Shown: positions 7,316 through 16,248, counted from the stretch's first letter. The stretch: 30,105 bases of DNA from JALONO01 sp038209965 (GCA_038209965.1 JBBQXF010000058.1:1-30105), one strand, 5' to 3'. Notes: generated by a model from the sequence alone, not told the origin. Numbers and translations are program-made.

Positions 7316-8404
7316 TTAATCAGGCTGCTCCGAATCTGGCCCGGGGAGTGCCTCTTCGGGCAGCAGAGTGCCCAAGCGCAGATAGGCGAGCGCAATGCCG
7401 GCCTCGCGGAACCGCCGGTATACCTCGAGCGTGACTGCGGTCTGGGTGTCCCAGAGGTCGGCTTCATGGACGATGTAGTACATAAAATGGATCACCAGCG
7501 CGTACTGGCCCAAGGTATCAAAAGATACTTTACAATGATCGCTTACTGAGGAATGGTTCAAGGCCACTTGTTTGAGGGTCATCACCGCAATTTCTATTTG
7601 CTCGGGAGTGCTGTCGTAGGAAAGTGGCACTTTGAGCGTTGTGCGGCGGGCAGGCGCGCTGCTCATGTTGACCAGCATTTTATCGGTAAAGTGCCGATTG
7701 GGGATTACCACAATGGTTTCATCAATAAAAGTGCGGATCCGGCTCACACTCAGGCCAATGTCCTCCACAAAACCATCTTGGCCATCGATCCGGATGCGGT
7801 CGCCCACCTTGAAGGGTTGGATAAAAATAATGGTGATGCCGCCAATCACATTGGCCAAGGTATAATTGGCGGCCACGGCAAAGGCCAAACCGCCAATGCC
7901 CAAGCCGGCCAAAACGGCCTGCACATTATAGCCCACGTTGTTGAGCGCGAATATGCTGGACGTGATCCAGATGCCGACATTGACAATGCTGATGATTACC
8001 GGCAATTTGGTATCCGCAAAATCACTTTGACTGCGGTGGATGAGCGGCAGTAAAATAAATTTGATGGCCGTGTCCAGTACACGAACCACCAGCCACGTCA
8101 TACTGAATATGATCCCCAGAAAAAATCCTTGGCGGATCATCACCTCCCATTGGTCGCGAGTATGCAATTGCTTGATTCCCAGCCACATTCCGGTCAATAC
8201 AATGGCAAAAATCAAGGGCTCGCGCAGTCGCTCCACCAATACATCGTCCAATTTGGTGGCCGTTTTTTTAGCCAATCGGTTGAGAATTTGGCTAATGAAC
8301 CAGTAGAGCACCCGGCCCACAACGACCGAACAGACCACTGAACCAATAGCAAACAGCCAACTGGACAATTTATTTTCGTACAGTACGTAATCCAGCCATT
8401 CCAT
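7316..8404 (-). CDS. mscS: Small-conductance mechanosensitive channel, MscS family
   Basis: 362 aa. Several hydrophobic segments fill residues 1-155. They are followed by the pore-lining helix and beta-domain hallmark AVLAGLGIGGLAFAVAANYT, continuing LANVIGGITIIF and IQPFKVGDRIRIDG, the MscS signature of Gly/Ala-packed TM3 leading into the beta domain. The C-terminal alpha/beta domain follows (ETIVVIPNRHF, RRTTLKVPLSYDSTPEQIE). The length is between E. coli MscS (286 aa) and larger YbdG-type members, with extra N-terminal helices. It acts in the inner membrane as a pressure-relief channel during hypo-osmotic shock. It stands between the ABC/IS remnant and the coiled-coil gene. A degenerate TAAATTGA lies upstream, but no exact promoter box. 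Confidence 0.92.
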   Translation of the reverse strand: MEWLDYVLYENKLSSWLFAIGSVVCSVVVGRVLYWFISQILNRLAKKTATKLDDVLVERLREPLIFAIVLTGMWLGIKQLHTRDQWEVMIRQGFFLGIIFSMTWLVVRVLDTAIKFILLPLIHRSQSDFADTKLPVIISIVNVGIWITSSIFALNNVGYNVQAVLAGLGIGGLAFAVAANYTLANVIGGITIIFIQPFKVGDRIRIDGQDGFVEDIGLSVSRIRTFIDETIVVIPNRHFTDKMLVNMSSAPARRTTLKVPLSYDSTPEQIEIAVMTLKQVALNHSSVSDHCKVSFDTLGQYALVIHFMYYIVHEADLWDTQTAVTLEVYRRFREAGIALAYLRLGTLLPEEALPGPDSEQPD

Positions 8405-8559
8405 TCAGGAACTGTCAATTTAAAGAACCAAAAAGAAAAGCGCAGATATTGCCCACTTGCCAATTAAACCAAGGAACCGGGTGGCAAACGGAACCCAACT
8501 GAACCAATTTCCACAATATTAATGACTCGTCAGTAGAAAGCAATACAGTTGCTCATGGC

Positions 8560-8765
8560 TCAGCGTACCACTAGGCCGTCGCTCATCTCCACCATGCGAT
8601 TCGAATTGTGGGCAAAATCGGGATCGTGGGTTACGGCAATGATTGTTTGCCCAAATTCTCGGGTAAGTTACTTAAATATTTCAAACACATTTTGCTATTG
8701 GCCGAGTCAAAGTTGCTGGTTGGCTCATCGCCCATGATCACAGTGGGGTAGTTGATCAGGGCTTT
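8560..8765 (-). pseudogene. ABC transporter ATPase remnant (LolD/MacB type), C-terminal part
   Basis: Reading leftwards from about 8765, the frame gives ALINYPTVIMGDEPTSNFDS, the Walker B/D-loop region of a LolD/MacB-type ATPase. After a one-base frame change near 8650-8660 it continues GQTIIAVTHDPDFAHNSNR, containing the H-loop His, and ends MVEMSDGLVVR with TGA at 8560-8562. Walker A, Q-loop and signature motif are missing. It is the last third of a lipoprotein-release or macrolide-type ABC ATPase, inactivated by truncation and frameshift. Upstream it abuts IS1-like sequence with no intact ATPase portion on the other side. Confidence 0.8.
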
Positions 8766-9040
8766 TTGTGGTAATCGGGCATAAACTTCCGTTATAGAGC
8801 GATCCGCCCAAGACCGTTTTAACGCTGACCCGCAAGATTTTCTCTATGTCCCCGCTGTCACAGTTACTTATCAACATACTTGTTGTCAAGTGGTTAACGT
8901 GTGGGTGTGGGCGTGGGCCCTTGTTGCGATAGGTACAAATGAACTGTTTTTCGCAGGAGTTGCACAGAAAGTTCTACCCCCCTGCTACCACTTTTGGTTA
9001 CTTTTGAACTGTGACAACGGAGACAACCCACTTTGATCAT
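8766..9040 (-). mobile_element. IS1-like transposase N-terminal remnant (InsA-type zinc finger and HTH)
   Basis: From ATG 9040 leftwards the protein begins MIKVGCLRCHSSKVTKSGSR. After a one-base frame change between about 8968 and 8982 it continues FLCNSCEKQFICTYRNKGP. This gives the paired CxxC ... CxxC zinc ribbon of IS1-type InsA proteins. A helix-turn-helix-like segment follows (SGDIEKILRVSVKTVL), as in IS1 transposases. The catalytic DDE part is absent: similarity stops near LCPITTKS, where ABC-ATPase sequence begins. I could not find terminal inverted repeats. Identification is by motif layout only; an IS1595-like zinc-ribbon transposase is the alternative. Confidence 0.65.
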
Positions 9041-9121
9041 TATTTCGCATAGCAAAAAGTAGTGCTGTTTGCTGTCATTTTTTATGCCAACATATTTTTC
9101 GCCACCCAACCAAGCAGGTTT

Positions 9122-10171
9122 TTACTGCAAAAAGGCCGGTTTGAGGCTTTCGGAGGTATAGGTTTCCAATTTGCCGTTGACCTCATAAATCAGAAACACC
9201 TCGACTTGGTGTTGTTGGCTAAAAGCAACGGCCTTCTCTTTTCCCATCACCATAAAAGCCGTGGCCAAAGCGTCGGCGGTCATACAATCAACGGCCAAGA
9301 CGGTAGCACTCAACAGGTTGTGTTCCACGGGATAGCCAGTTCGGGGATCGATCGTGTGGGCGTAGCGCTTGCCGTCTTTTTCGTAAAACCGACGATAATT
9401 GCCCGAAGTGGCCAAGCCTTTGTCGTTGACGGTCAAAGCGGCTTGCATATACTCCCCGCCCTTCTCTTCGTAGGTGGGGTTATTGATCCCGATGGACCAA
9501 ACTTGTCCTTTATCATTGCGGCCCCGACAGGCCACTTCCCCACCAATCTCGATCAGGTAATGGGCAATCCCGTGGTCGCGCAGAAACGTGGCCAGCACGT
9601 CCACCCCATACCCGGGGGCCACCGCGTTGAAATCGAGGGAAATCCCGGGCCGGGTCTTGCGCACACCTTGCTCATCGAACTTTAGGCTGGGGAAATCGAC
9701 CAGTTTGCGGAGAGAATCCACATTGGGCAGTTTGGCGGGCAGCCCTTTCTTGGGCCCGAAGCCCCAGCCAATGACCAGCGGCCCAACTGTTGGGTCAAAA
9801 GCACCATTGGTCAGTTCGTGAATCTCAAAGCTCCGCTTGAGGATGGGGTAAAAAAATGGGTAGCGGAAACGCACCGAATCGCCTTGATTGAGGAGCGAGA
9901 TGTCAGAATCGGGCAAGTAGGTGGAAACCGACAAATTGAACAGATCGAGCAAAGAGTCGATGGCTTGTTTGTAGTTGCGGCCGGCCGAATCCAAATAGCG
10001 GATGTTATAAGTGCTGCCCATAGCTTCACCTGCCAGCACTACCAGTTGACCTTGGGACCATTGGGGCGGCGGGGACGAAGTGGGGCCAGTTGGCTGACGA
10101 AAATAATAAATCCCGGCGATCACAGCAATCAGGGCAAGGCTGTAAAGGCCATTTTTTTGTAAGTTGGACAT
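9122..10171 (-). CDS. apbE: FAD:protein FMN transferase (ApbE)
   Basis: 349 aa from ATG 10171; the frame is open further upstream, but MSNLQKNGLYSLALIAVIAG is a proper N-terminal signal/anchor, so this start is chosen. Residues about 8-22 make one membrane segment, placing the enzyme on the periplasmic side. ApbE motifs follow: LAGEAMGSTYNIRY, FDPTVGPLVIGWGFGP, PGISLDFNAVAPGYGVD, the flavin-binding YLIEIGGEVACRGRN, HTIDPRTGYPVEHNLLSA, and the metal-site segment DCMTADALATAFMVMG. ApbE uses FAD and Mg2+ to attach FMN covalently to Thr/Ser of targets such as Nqr/Rnf subunits or FMN-binding-domain proteins. No such target is in the window. It lies 88 bp downstream of the THI5-like gene, possibly co-transcribed. 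Confidence 0.93.
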   Translation of the reverse strand: MSNLQKNGLYSLALIAVIAGIYYFRQPTGPTSSPPPQWSQGQLVVLAGEAMGSTYNIRYLDSAGRNYKQAIDSLLDLFNLSVSTYLPDSDISLLNQGDSVRFRYPFFYPILKRSFEIHELTNGAFDPTVGPLVIGWGFGPKKGLPAKLPNVDSLRKLVDFPSLKFDEQGVRKTRPGISLDFNAVAPGYGVDVLATFLRDHGIAHYLIEIGGEVACRGRNDKGQVWSIGINNPTYEEKGGEYMQAALTVNDKGLATSGNYRRFYEKDGKRYAHTIDPRTGYPVEHNLLSATVLAVDCMTADALATAFMVMGKEKAVAFSQQHQVEVFLIYEVNGKLETYTSESLKPAFLQ

Positions 10172-10259
10172 AGCGGTTGATTTTGGCGCAAAGAAAGGAT
10201 TTCCCAGCCATTCTACCAAGCTGGCCAATGGGTGACGGTTGAGCAAACAGCCCGGATTT

Positions 10260-11162
10260 TTAACCCAAAAAACTGTTTTCAACTAGTAAACTGTTGGAAT
10301 AAAGGCGATCGAGAGGGGGCAGTTCGGGGATTGCCTTTTGTTTGAGCAACCAATCGGCATACTCCGTCCAGCGCTGCTTGCTCATAATGCCCCAACTGCC
10401 ATCCACTTGCAGTGCGGCTTGGCTCACATCGATCAGGCTCTTGTAGATAAACTGGGGATTCCCGGCAATATAATGCTCCAAGATCAGGGCAGATTCCTTG
10501 GGATAGTCGGCCGCGTGAAAATAGCCGGCGGCAGTAAAGCGCAAAAAGGAATCAAAAACAGTGTGGTGCAATTTTAATAGTTTATGAGTAGTAAGCAACA
10601 ATGGACTATGCCCATAAGGAATTCCGGCATCAGTCAATTTGATACTATTGATGGGCAAGTTAAGGTGGGCGGCTTCCAACCCTTCCCAAGGCAGATAGAT
10701 CCAGCACCAGTCGGCGGTGCCCGCTTTCAGCAGCTCCCAAGTCTGTAATTTAGGCGGGGCAATGGTTTTGAGGTGCTTGAAACGGGGCTGAAAACGCCGA
10801 AAATGATCGATCACTACTTCTTCATAAGGGATTTTTAATGCTGCATAGACCGGGTTGGGAATAACCCGCCCCTTTTTCAGGGTAGCCCAGGCCGTAACAC
10901 TTTCTTGGAACAGCGTGGCCACTGCCACCAGCTCACCGTTTCCGCGCAAGTGGTTCTGGATCACATATTCGGAAGGAGCAATGGCAAACGCCACTTGCCC
11001 TTGCAACAGTTTTTCAACGGGTGTTTGGGCATAGTTATCGGTTTCGGGCGAGTCAAAAATGACTTCTATCCCCGAATTATTGTACCATTGCTTATGTTTG
11101 GCAATATAAAAACCGGCATGGATGGTATTAGGTATCCAATCTAAGGCTATTTTTAGTTGCAT
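10260..11162 (-). CDS. THI5/NMT1-like (ThiY-type) protein without signal peptide
   Basis: 300 aa. It begins directly with the fold (MQLKIALDWIPNTIHAGFYI), the THI5/NMT1 hallmark that also opens ThiY-type substrate-binding proteins. Other family blocks are KLLQGQVAFAIAPSEYVI, the AGTADWCWIYLPWEGLEA segment, and the C-terminal WGIMSKQRWTEYADWL. ThiY binds formylaminopyrimidine for an ABC importer; yeast THI5 is a single-turnover enzyme making the thiamine pyrimidine. Here there is no signal peptide or lipobox and no ABC permease or ATPase next to it, so a cytoplasmic role is more likely than transport. The yeast CCCFC motif is not present. The next gene downstream is apbE. Confidence 0.75.
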   Translation of the reverse strand: MQLKIALDWIPNTIHAGFYIAKHKQWYNNSGIEVIFDSPETDNYAQTPVEKLLQGQVAFAIAPSEYVIQNHLRGNGELVAVATLFQESVTAWATLKKGRVIPNPVYAALKIPYEEVVIDHFRRFQPRFKHLKTIAPPKLQTWELLKAGTADWCWIYLPWEGLEAAHLNLPINSIKLTDAGIPYGHSPLLLTTHKLLKLHHTVFDSFLRFTAAGYFHAADYPKESALILEHYIAGNPQFIYKSLIDVSQAALQVDGSWGIMSKQRWTEYADWLLKQKAIPELPPLDRLYSNSLLVENSFLG

Positions 11163-11397
11163 TGCTCATTCTTCAACGGGTGGATCTGCCTCTTCAATTT
11201 TTTTAGGATAACGTCACCTAACAAGTAATATTTGATCTTGAAATTCAAAAAAATCCTAAAATTTGTTTACAAAGTCTAATTTTATTTCGTGTCGAATTGT
11301 TTTTTGATTACCTGTCCAATTTTATTTAAAAATTTATACTTGTAAGGTATAACTTAATTTTCAATCGAACGTTACTAATTGAAACTTTTCTGAGTGT

Positions 11398-12027
11398 ATG
11401 AGGATGCTTGCCGTTTTGAGCTGGATGGTGGCGTGGAGCAGTACCAACTGCTCCAAGACCCAAACGACTGATGCCGCTGGTGGTGGCGAATTTTCTGGCA
11501 AAGCTGCCATTTTGGCCCCTATGGCCAGTAGCGCCGAGCCATTGTTGCGCATTTCTGATTTCGATGAAAATCCTTTTGGCTACGATCTGACCGCCCAATT
11601 GATCACCACTCGCTACGGAAACAAGTTTGCCCTCCGCAAAGAGTTCATCAAAAACACCCACAACCAAGCGTTGGTCGATACTATTTTCCACTTTAGTTCT
11701 GCCGATAGCAAGCTTGACATTTATAAAGTCCAAGAAAACGAAATGTTGTTTTCGGCCAAAATCAGTGACCCGGCGTTTTCCCTCCGCAATGGGATCCGGG
11801 TGGGGCTGTCAAGGAATGAATTTTGCAACAAATTTTATGAATTGCAACGTTACCGTAACCGCCAAGGCTTGCACATCATCGATGCGCCCGAGGCAATGGC
11901 CGTTTATCAATTGGAAATTTTGCCCGATCAGATCATCATCAGCAACGATGCTGCAACGGCTCGCTATACGTTCTTGTTCGTCCAAAACCGATTGGCCCAA
12001 ATCCAGATTGAGTTTTATCTGGATTGA
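11398..12027 (+). CDS. Hypothetical exported protein, possible lipoprotein
   Basis: 209 aa from ATG 11398 (a second ATG is at 11404). The N-terminus MRMLAVLSWMVAWSSTNCSK looks like a short signal with Cys18 as a possible lipidation site, followed by a Gly/Ala-rich linker. The mature part (residues about 48-209) shows alternating beta-strand patterns, e.g. KLDIYKVQENEMLFSAKISD and AVYQLEILPDQIIISND, with no motif I recognise. It has divergent, AT-rich upstream DNA (11163-11397) shared with the THI5-like gene and ends before a long symmetrical hairpin. Codon use resembles its neighbours, so there is no sign of recent transfer. I cannot assign a function. Confidence 0.7.
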   Translation: MRMLAVLSWMVAWSSTNCSKTQTTDAAGGGEFSGKAAILAPMASSAEPLLRISDFDENPFGYDLTAQLITTRYGNKFALRKEFIKNTHNQALVDTIFHFSSADSKLDIYKVQENEMLFSAKISDPAFSLRNGIRVGLSRNEFCNKFYELQRYRNRQGLHIIDAPEAMAVYQLEILPDQIIISNDAATARYTFLFVQNRLAQIQIEFYLD

Positions 12028-12079
12028 CCGCTGGCCCTATTGACGGTCGACAACCCATTAATCCAACTTCGTATAAATA

Positions 12080-12120
12080 AGCAATCGGCCCAAATCTGAC
12101 TGAGATTCGGGCCGATTGCT
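12080..12120. terminator. Bidirectional hairpin terminator between convergent genes
   Basis: AGCAATCGGCCC (12080-12091) pairs with GGGCCGATTGCT (12109-12120), and after one mismatch the stem continues with AATCT / AGATT around a five-base GACTG loop. It lies between the convergent hypothetical gene (ends 12027) and the VPS10-type gene (ends 12174). The minus-strand side is followed by T-rich sequence (TTATTTATAC), the plus side much less so. Confidence 0.75.
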
Positions 12121-12173
12121 GTTAGGCGAGCTTGACCATCTGTCTCCCTTGGATTCCCAATGGATTGGGTTGG

Positions 12174-15164
12174 TCAGTCCCGCTCGGGGCTAGGCAGGCC
12201 AGCACGCCGACCGCCACCAGCCCGGGCCGGATCAATTTTCAAACTCTGCTTATCGACAGTGCCGCCCACACTGACTTCTATCGTGTAAGTGCCGGGTTGT
12301 AAATAGAACTTGCCATTATTGGCAACGCTCACTTTTACCTCCTTCTTGGCTTGGGCGCCCAATTCTTTCTGGTAGGCTTCCACGGCGGCCGGATCAACGG
12401 TCAGATCGTATTTTACCAAGTTGAGGCCCACTTCCGAGCTGTCCGACAAAGTGTTCAATACTGTCCCCTCGGTGGACAGGATGCGGAGATTGGTCACAAA
12501 GCTCTTGTTGCTATGGTTGAGGTAGAACACCACCTCAACATTGGGCGAGGCAGCTTCGCGCCATTGGCTGAACGACCGCCCCCAAGCTGGGGAATGATTG
12601 ACAGCGGTGGGCGCAAAAACAAACAGTGGCTTATCGATCAGCTCAGGGGTCAACTGCTGGATGTGTTCCAGATCGGCCACATAAAAGGAACGGCCATGCG
12701 TGGCTACCACTAGATCCTTGTCCCGGGCGTGAACTGCCAAATCATGCACAGCCACTGCGGGCAAGGTGGGAGAAACTGCCATAAAATTTGCGCCCCGGTC
12801 AAATGACACATACAAGCCGTTATCGGTGCCGACATACAAAATATTGGGGTTGGCCGGGTCTTCCTTGATTACATTCACGGGTTCAGTGGGCAGGTTTTGG
12901 CCAATCACCTGCCAAGTTTTGCCATAATCTTCCGAAGCATATACCATTGCGGCAAAGTGATCGGAGCGGTAGCCGTTCAGGGAGGCATACACGCGGGCCT
13001 CCACATGGTTGGACGGCTCCACTTGGCTCACCCAGAAATTATTGGGCAGGCCAGAGCTGACTTTTTGCCAAGTATTGCCGCCATCTTTGCTCACATGGAT
13101 CAGCCCGTCGTCAGAGCCGGTGTAGAGCAGGCCAAAGCGCTTGGGCGACTCTTCCAAAGTGGTGAGTGAACCAAACGGTACGTTGCCCTTTTTGCCGCCA
13201 TTGGTCAGGTCGGCCGAAAGGGTCTGGAAGGTCTCGCCCCGATCCAATGAGCGGTGGAACCGGTGCGAGCCCATGTAGAGCACGTCTTGGTTGTGCCGAG
13301 ACAAGTGGATGGGCGTTTCCCAGTTCCAGCGGTAGGGCGTTTCACCCAGCTCGTGCCGGGGAGTGATGGGTTTAGTAGCCCCGGTGGTTTTGTTCACCCG
13401 GAAATAATTGCCAAACTGATAACCGGTATAGACCGTATTATTGTCGCGGGTGTCAATCTCCACTTGCATCCCGTCGCCGCCCATGATGGATTTGTAGGGG
13501 TATTGGCCCGAATCCTGCCAATCAAGCGTGTGCTGATAATTGCTCGGGCCCACCCATACACCATTGTCCTGCAGTCCGCCATAGATGTTGTAGGGCGTGG
13601 CCATGTCCAAATTGACCGAATAGAACTGGCCTACCGCTAAGTTGTTCATTTTGAGCCAAGTGGCCCCGTCGTCATAACTGATGTTGATCCCCCCATCGTT
13701 GCCCAAGATCAAATGGCCGGGACGTTTGGGGTTGAGCCACAGCGAGTGGTGGTCGGAGTGGGCATTGTCGCTGTTCATCGCTTTCCATGTTTTGCCCCCA
13801 TCTTCCGATTTGATGGCGGGCACCCCGAGCGTGTATAGCTTGTTTGGATTGTCGGCAGCTACCCGGACTTGGCTAAAGTAATAGCCATAAGTATAAACCA
13901 GATCGTCGATATATTTCTCGTGGGTCTTTTTCCAAGTTTTGCCAGCATCGTCGGATCGGTACATTTCAGCCCCTTTCACCTCAATATTGAACAAATCATC
14001 GTTGGCATTGACAAAATCGGCCAAGGCTGCGGTCGGGTATTTGCCATTTTTGACATCTTCTTTGATGCCCTTCGGAGTGTATTTGCCCGCTAGGCTATAG
14101 CGATCCATGTACGCTTGCAGTTTTTCGTCGGTCAAGGCTTGGAATGTCTCTTGGGTCATGGCCCGAAAACCAGCCGGGGGCAACACTTGGGTATCAGTTT
14201 CGGCCGGTTTTGCGCGTTCGCGGTTGTCTTGGTTGTCCAAAATGGCAAAGATCGTGTTGGGATTGCCCGGAAAAACGGCGAGTCCGATCCGGCCCACCCC
14301 CGCAGTGGTGGGAAAACCACTGCCTTCGGTGGTCAATCGGGCCCAATTGCCTCCCCCATCGGTACTTTTGTAAATCCCCGATCCCTTGCCCGATCCCTTG
14401 AAATCCCACGCTTCGCGGTGGCGCTCCCAAGTAGCGGCGTAGAGCACATTGGGATCCTTGGGATCCAGCGCTAGGTCGATTACTCCGGTTTGGTTGTCAA
14501 TAAACAGGGTTTTTTGCCAAGATTTACCCCCATCAGTGGTTTTGTAAACGCCCCGTTCAGCATTGGCCGAATATAAGTGACCGATGGCGCCCACCCAAGC
14601 TACATCGGGATTGGCCGGATGGATCAAGATTTTGCCAATGTGCTGGGTTTCTTCCAAACCGGTCAGTTGCCAAGATTTACCCCCGTCCGTACTCTTGTAC
14701 ACTCCCGTGCCCGCATAGGAGGAGCGGCTGGAATTGCTCTCGCCCGAGCCCACCCAGATCACCACGGGGGTGGTGCCGCGCCAAGTCACCGCCACCGCGC
14801 CAATGGTCATACTCGTTTGGTGGTCAAACAAGGGGGTGAAACTGCTGCCATTGTTGGTGGTGTGCCAAAGCCCGCCCGAAGCATAAGCCGCCAAAAATAC
14901 AGTTGGATCATCGGGGCAGACATCAATGTCGGTCACCCGCCCGCTCATGATCGTGGGCCCTGCGTTACGGAACGGCACATTGTCCACAATGGTGTGCTGT
15001 TGCAGATTTAGTCTTTGTTGGTAGCCCTTCATGCGTTGAACGGCCGGGGTAGGATCAGGTCGGGCATCGGCCACGGGTTTGCCCTTTTTTTGGGCCTGCG
15101 CTCCCACTGCCCCGGTCAGCAGCAGAATCAAAAGAGAAAGCTTGGGTAAAGATAAAGCGTGCAT
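12174..15164 (-). CDS. VPS10/sortilin-type Asp-box beta-propeller protein, exported
   Basis: 996 aa from ATG 15164. MHALSLPKLSLLILLLTGAV ending AQAQ is a signal peptide. The body contains at least ten Asp-box motifs (S/T-x-D-x-G-x-T/S-W-like): KSTDGGKSW, KTTDGGKSW, KSTDGGGNW, RSDDAGKTW, KSEDGGKTW, SYDDGATW, RSLDRGETF, VSKDGGNTW, ASEDYGKTW, VSFDRGANF. This is the sortilin/Vps10-like ten-bladed propeller that Bacteroidota export in large numbers, often annotated as BNR or glycosyl hydrolase. No glycosidase catalytic set is visible. Near residue 830 VVATHGRSFYVADLEHI closes the propeller, and a beta-sandwich-like tail follows. The role is unknown; binding or scaffolding at the surface is inference. 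It is divergent from the beta-lactamase-like gene and has a -7 box only six bases before its ATG. Confidence 0.88.
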   Translation of the reverse strand: MHALSLPKLSLLILLLTGAVGAQAQKKGKPVADARPDPTPAVQRMKGYQQRLNLQQHTIVDNVPFRNAGPTIMSGRVTDIDVCPDDPTVFLAAYASGGLWHTTNNGSSFTPLFDHQTSMTIGAVAVTWRGTTPVVIWVGSGESNSSRSSYAGTGVYKSTDGGKSWQLTGLEETQHIGKILIHPANPDVAWVGAIGHLYSANAERGVYKTTDGGKSWQKTLFIDNQTGVIDLALDPKDPNVLYAATWERHREAWDFKGSGKGSGIYKSTDGGGNWARLTTEGSGFPTTAGVGRIGLAVFPGNPNTIFAILDNQDNRERAKPAETDTQVLPPAGFRAMTQETFQALTDEKLQAYMDRYSLAGKYTPKGIKEDVKNGKYPTAALADFVNANDDLFNIEVKGAEMYRSDDAGKTWKKTHEKYIDDLVYTYGYYFSQVRVAADNPNKLYTLGVPAIKSEDGGKTWKAMNSDNAHSDHHSLWLNPKRPGHLILGNDGGINISYDDGATWLKMNNLAVGQFYSVNLDMATPYNIYGGLQDNGVWVGPSNYQHTLDWQDSGQYPYKSIMGGDGMQVEIDTRDNNTVYTGYQFGNYFRVNKTTGATKPITPRHELGETPYRWNWETPIHLSRHNQDVLYMGSHRFHRSLDRGETFQTLSADLTNGGKKGNVPFGSLTTLEESPKRFGLLYTGSDDGLIHVSKDGGNTWQKVSSGLPNNFWVSQVEPSNHVEARVYASLNGYRSDHFAAMVYASEDYGKTWQVIGQNLPTEPVNVIKEDPANPNILYVGTDNGLYVSFDRGANFMAVSPTLPAVAVHDLAVHARDKDLVVATHGRSFYVADLEHIQQLTPELIDKPLFVFAPTAVNHSPAWGRSFSQWREAASPNVEVVFYLNHSNKSFVTNLRILSTEGTVLNTLSDSSEVGLNLVKYDLTVDPAAVEAYQKELGAQAKKEVKVSVANNGKFYLQPGTYTIEVSVGGTVDKQSLKIDPARAGGGRRAGLPSPERD

Positions 15165-15170
15165 ACGTAT

Positions 15171-15203
15171 CAAATTTAGGGGTGAAGATAAGAAATAATC
15201 CAA
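15171..15203 (-). promoter_or_regulatory. Promoter of the VPS10-type gene, box next to the start codon
   Basis: On the minus strand TAAATTTG (15171-15178) matches the Bacteroidota -7 box exactly and ends six bases before ATG 15164. A TTG at 15201-15203 lies 22 bases further upstream, close to the usual -33 spacing. Transcription would begin at or within a few bases of the start codon. Confidence 0.6.
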
Positions 15204-15296
15204 TAACTGAAAGTTTGCAGTACCTCAGCGAGTGAACAAGCCCGATCGATGGGGCAATCGCGGGCGCAAATTTTCCGCAAATACCAACAAAAAAGC

Positions 15297-15304
15297 TACC
15301 TTTC
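15297..15304 (+). promoter_or_regulatory. Candidate -7 box for the beta-lactamase-like gene
   Basis: TACCTTTC differs from TAnnTTTG in the last base only and lies 23 bases before ATG 15328. No clear -33 element accompanies it. Confidence 0.3.
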
Positions 15305-15327
15305 GGGTACACAAAGCACAAATTACT

Positions 15328-16248
15328 ATGCACAAATTGATTTTTGGCTGTTTCTGGCTACTCGCCACAGCCCACCCGTTGCGCGCCCAAGATGCACAGC
15401 GCGCACAATTGCAAAGTAAATTAATGGCCCAATGGAATGCCGTAGTGCAACCAGCCAAGGGCATTATCGGCGTGGCAGCACTGGATCTGACCACTGGGGA
15501 AACTTGGGGGATCAACGAGAACTTGGTTTTCGCCCAAGCCAGTGCCATCAAAATACCCTTGCTGATGGAGGTCTATCGGCAGGCCAGCTTAGGCAAGTTC
15601 AGCTTGGCCGACCGGCGGACAGTGCGCCAACGCGACAAAACGGCGGGCAGTGGCATTTTACAGGCTCTCGGCGACAGTACGGTGCAGTTGAGCATCCGCG
15701 ATTTGTGCGTGCTCACCATCGTGCTGAGCGACAACACGGCCACCAATATGCTGATCGACCTCGTGGGGATGGACAATGTGAACCAGACCATGGCTGCACA
15801 AGGTTGGGCCAATACCCGCCTCCAACGCAAAATGATCCGCCCGGAAGCCTCCGCCAAGGGACAAGAGAACATTTCTACCCCGGCCGAAGCCCTAAAAATA
15901 TTGCAAAAAATCTACACTGGTGGTTTTGTCAGCCCAGCCGCGTGCGCTGATATGCTACAAATTTTAAAAGAACGGGGCAACGCTGATGGTAAGCTAAAAG
16001 CAGGCCTGCCCGAAGGCGTGGTGGTGGCCAACAAAGACGGATCGGTGCCGGGCGTGGCCACCGATTGGCTGCTGGTATTGCTGCCCGAGCGGCCCTACGC
16101 ACTGGTGGTGATGGAAAATTATGAATTGGATGATGAATCTACCATGGCTTTTCGCGAGATCGCCCGCATTGCCCACGAATATTTTGGCCGATTGGGCCGG
16201 GCCACCAAATACGGCGTGTTGGTGGATCCCGGACTACTGAAATACTAA
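15328..16248 (+). CDS. Class A beta-lactamase-like serine hydrolase, exported
   Basis: 306 aa from ATG 15328. The signal peptide is MHKLIFGCFWLLATAHPLRA. The active-site Ser72-x-x-Lys75 (SAIK), the Ser134-Asp-Asn loop (LSDNTATN) and the PEASAKGQENISTP segment, which holds the omega-loop Glu, are present. The third motif is Lys236-Asp-Gly (NKDGSVPG) instead of the usual KTG/KSG. This pattern fits the broad class A beta-lactamase/serine hydrolase family found in soil and water bacteria. Genuine beta-lactam hydrolysis is possible but not shown, and the KDG motif argues for caution. It is divergent from the VPS10-type gene (163-bp shared promoter region) and 97 bp upstream of the TPR gene. Confidence 0.8.
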   Translation: MHKLIFGCFWLLATAHPLRAQDAQRAQLQSKLMAQWNAVVQPAKGIIGVAALDLTTGETWGINENLVFAQASAIKIPLLMEVYRQASLGKFSLADRRTVRQRDKTAGSGILQALGDSTVQLSIRDLCVLTIVLSDNTATNMLIDLVGMDNVNQTMAAQGWANTRLQRKMIRPEASAKGQENISTPAEALKILQKIYTGGFVSPAACADMLQILKERGNADGKLKAGLPEGVVVANKDGSVPGVATDWLLVLLPERPYALVVMENYELDDESTMAFREIARIAHEYFGRLGRATKYGVLVDPGLLKY

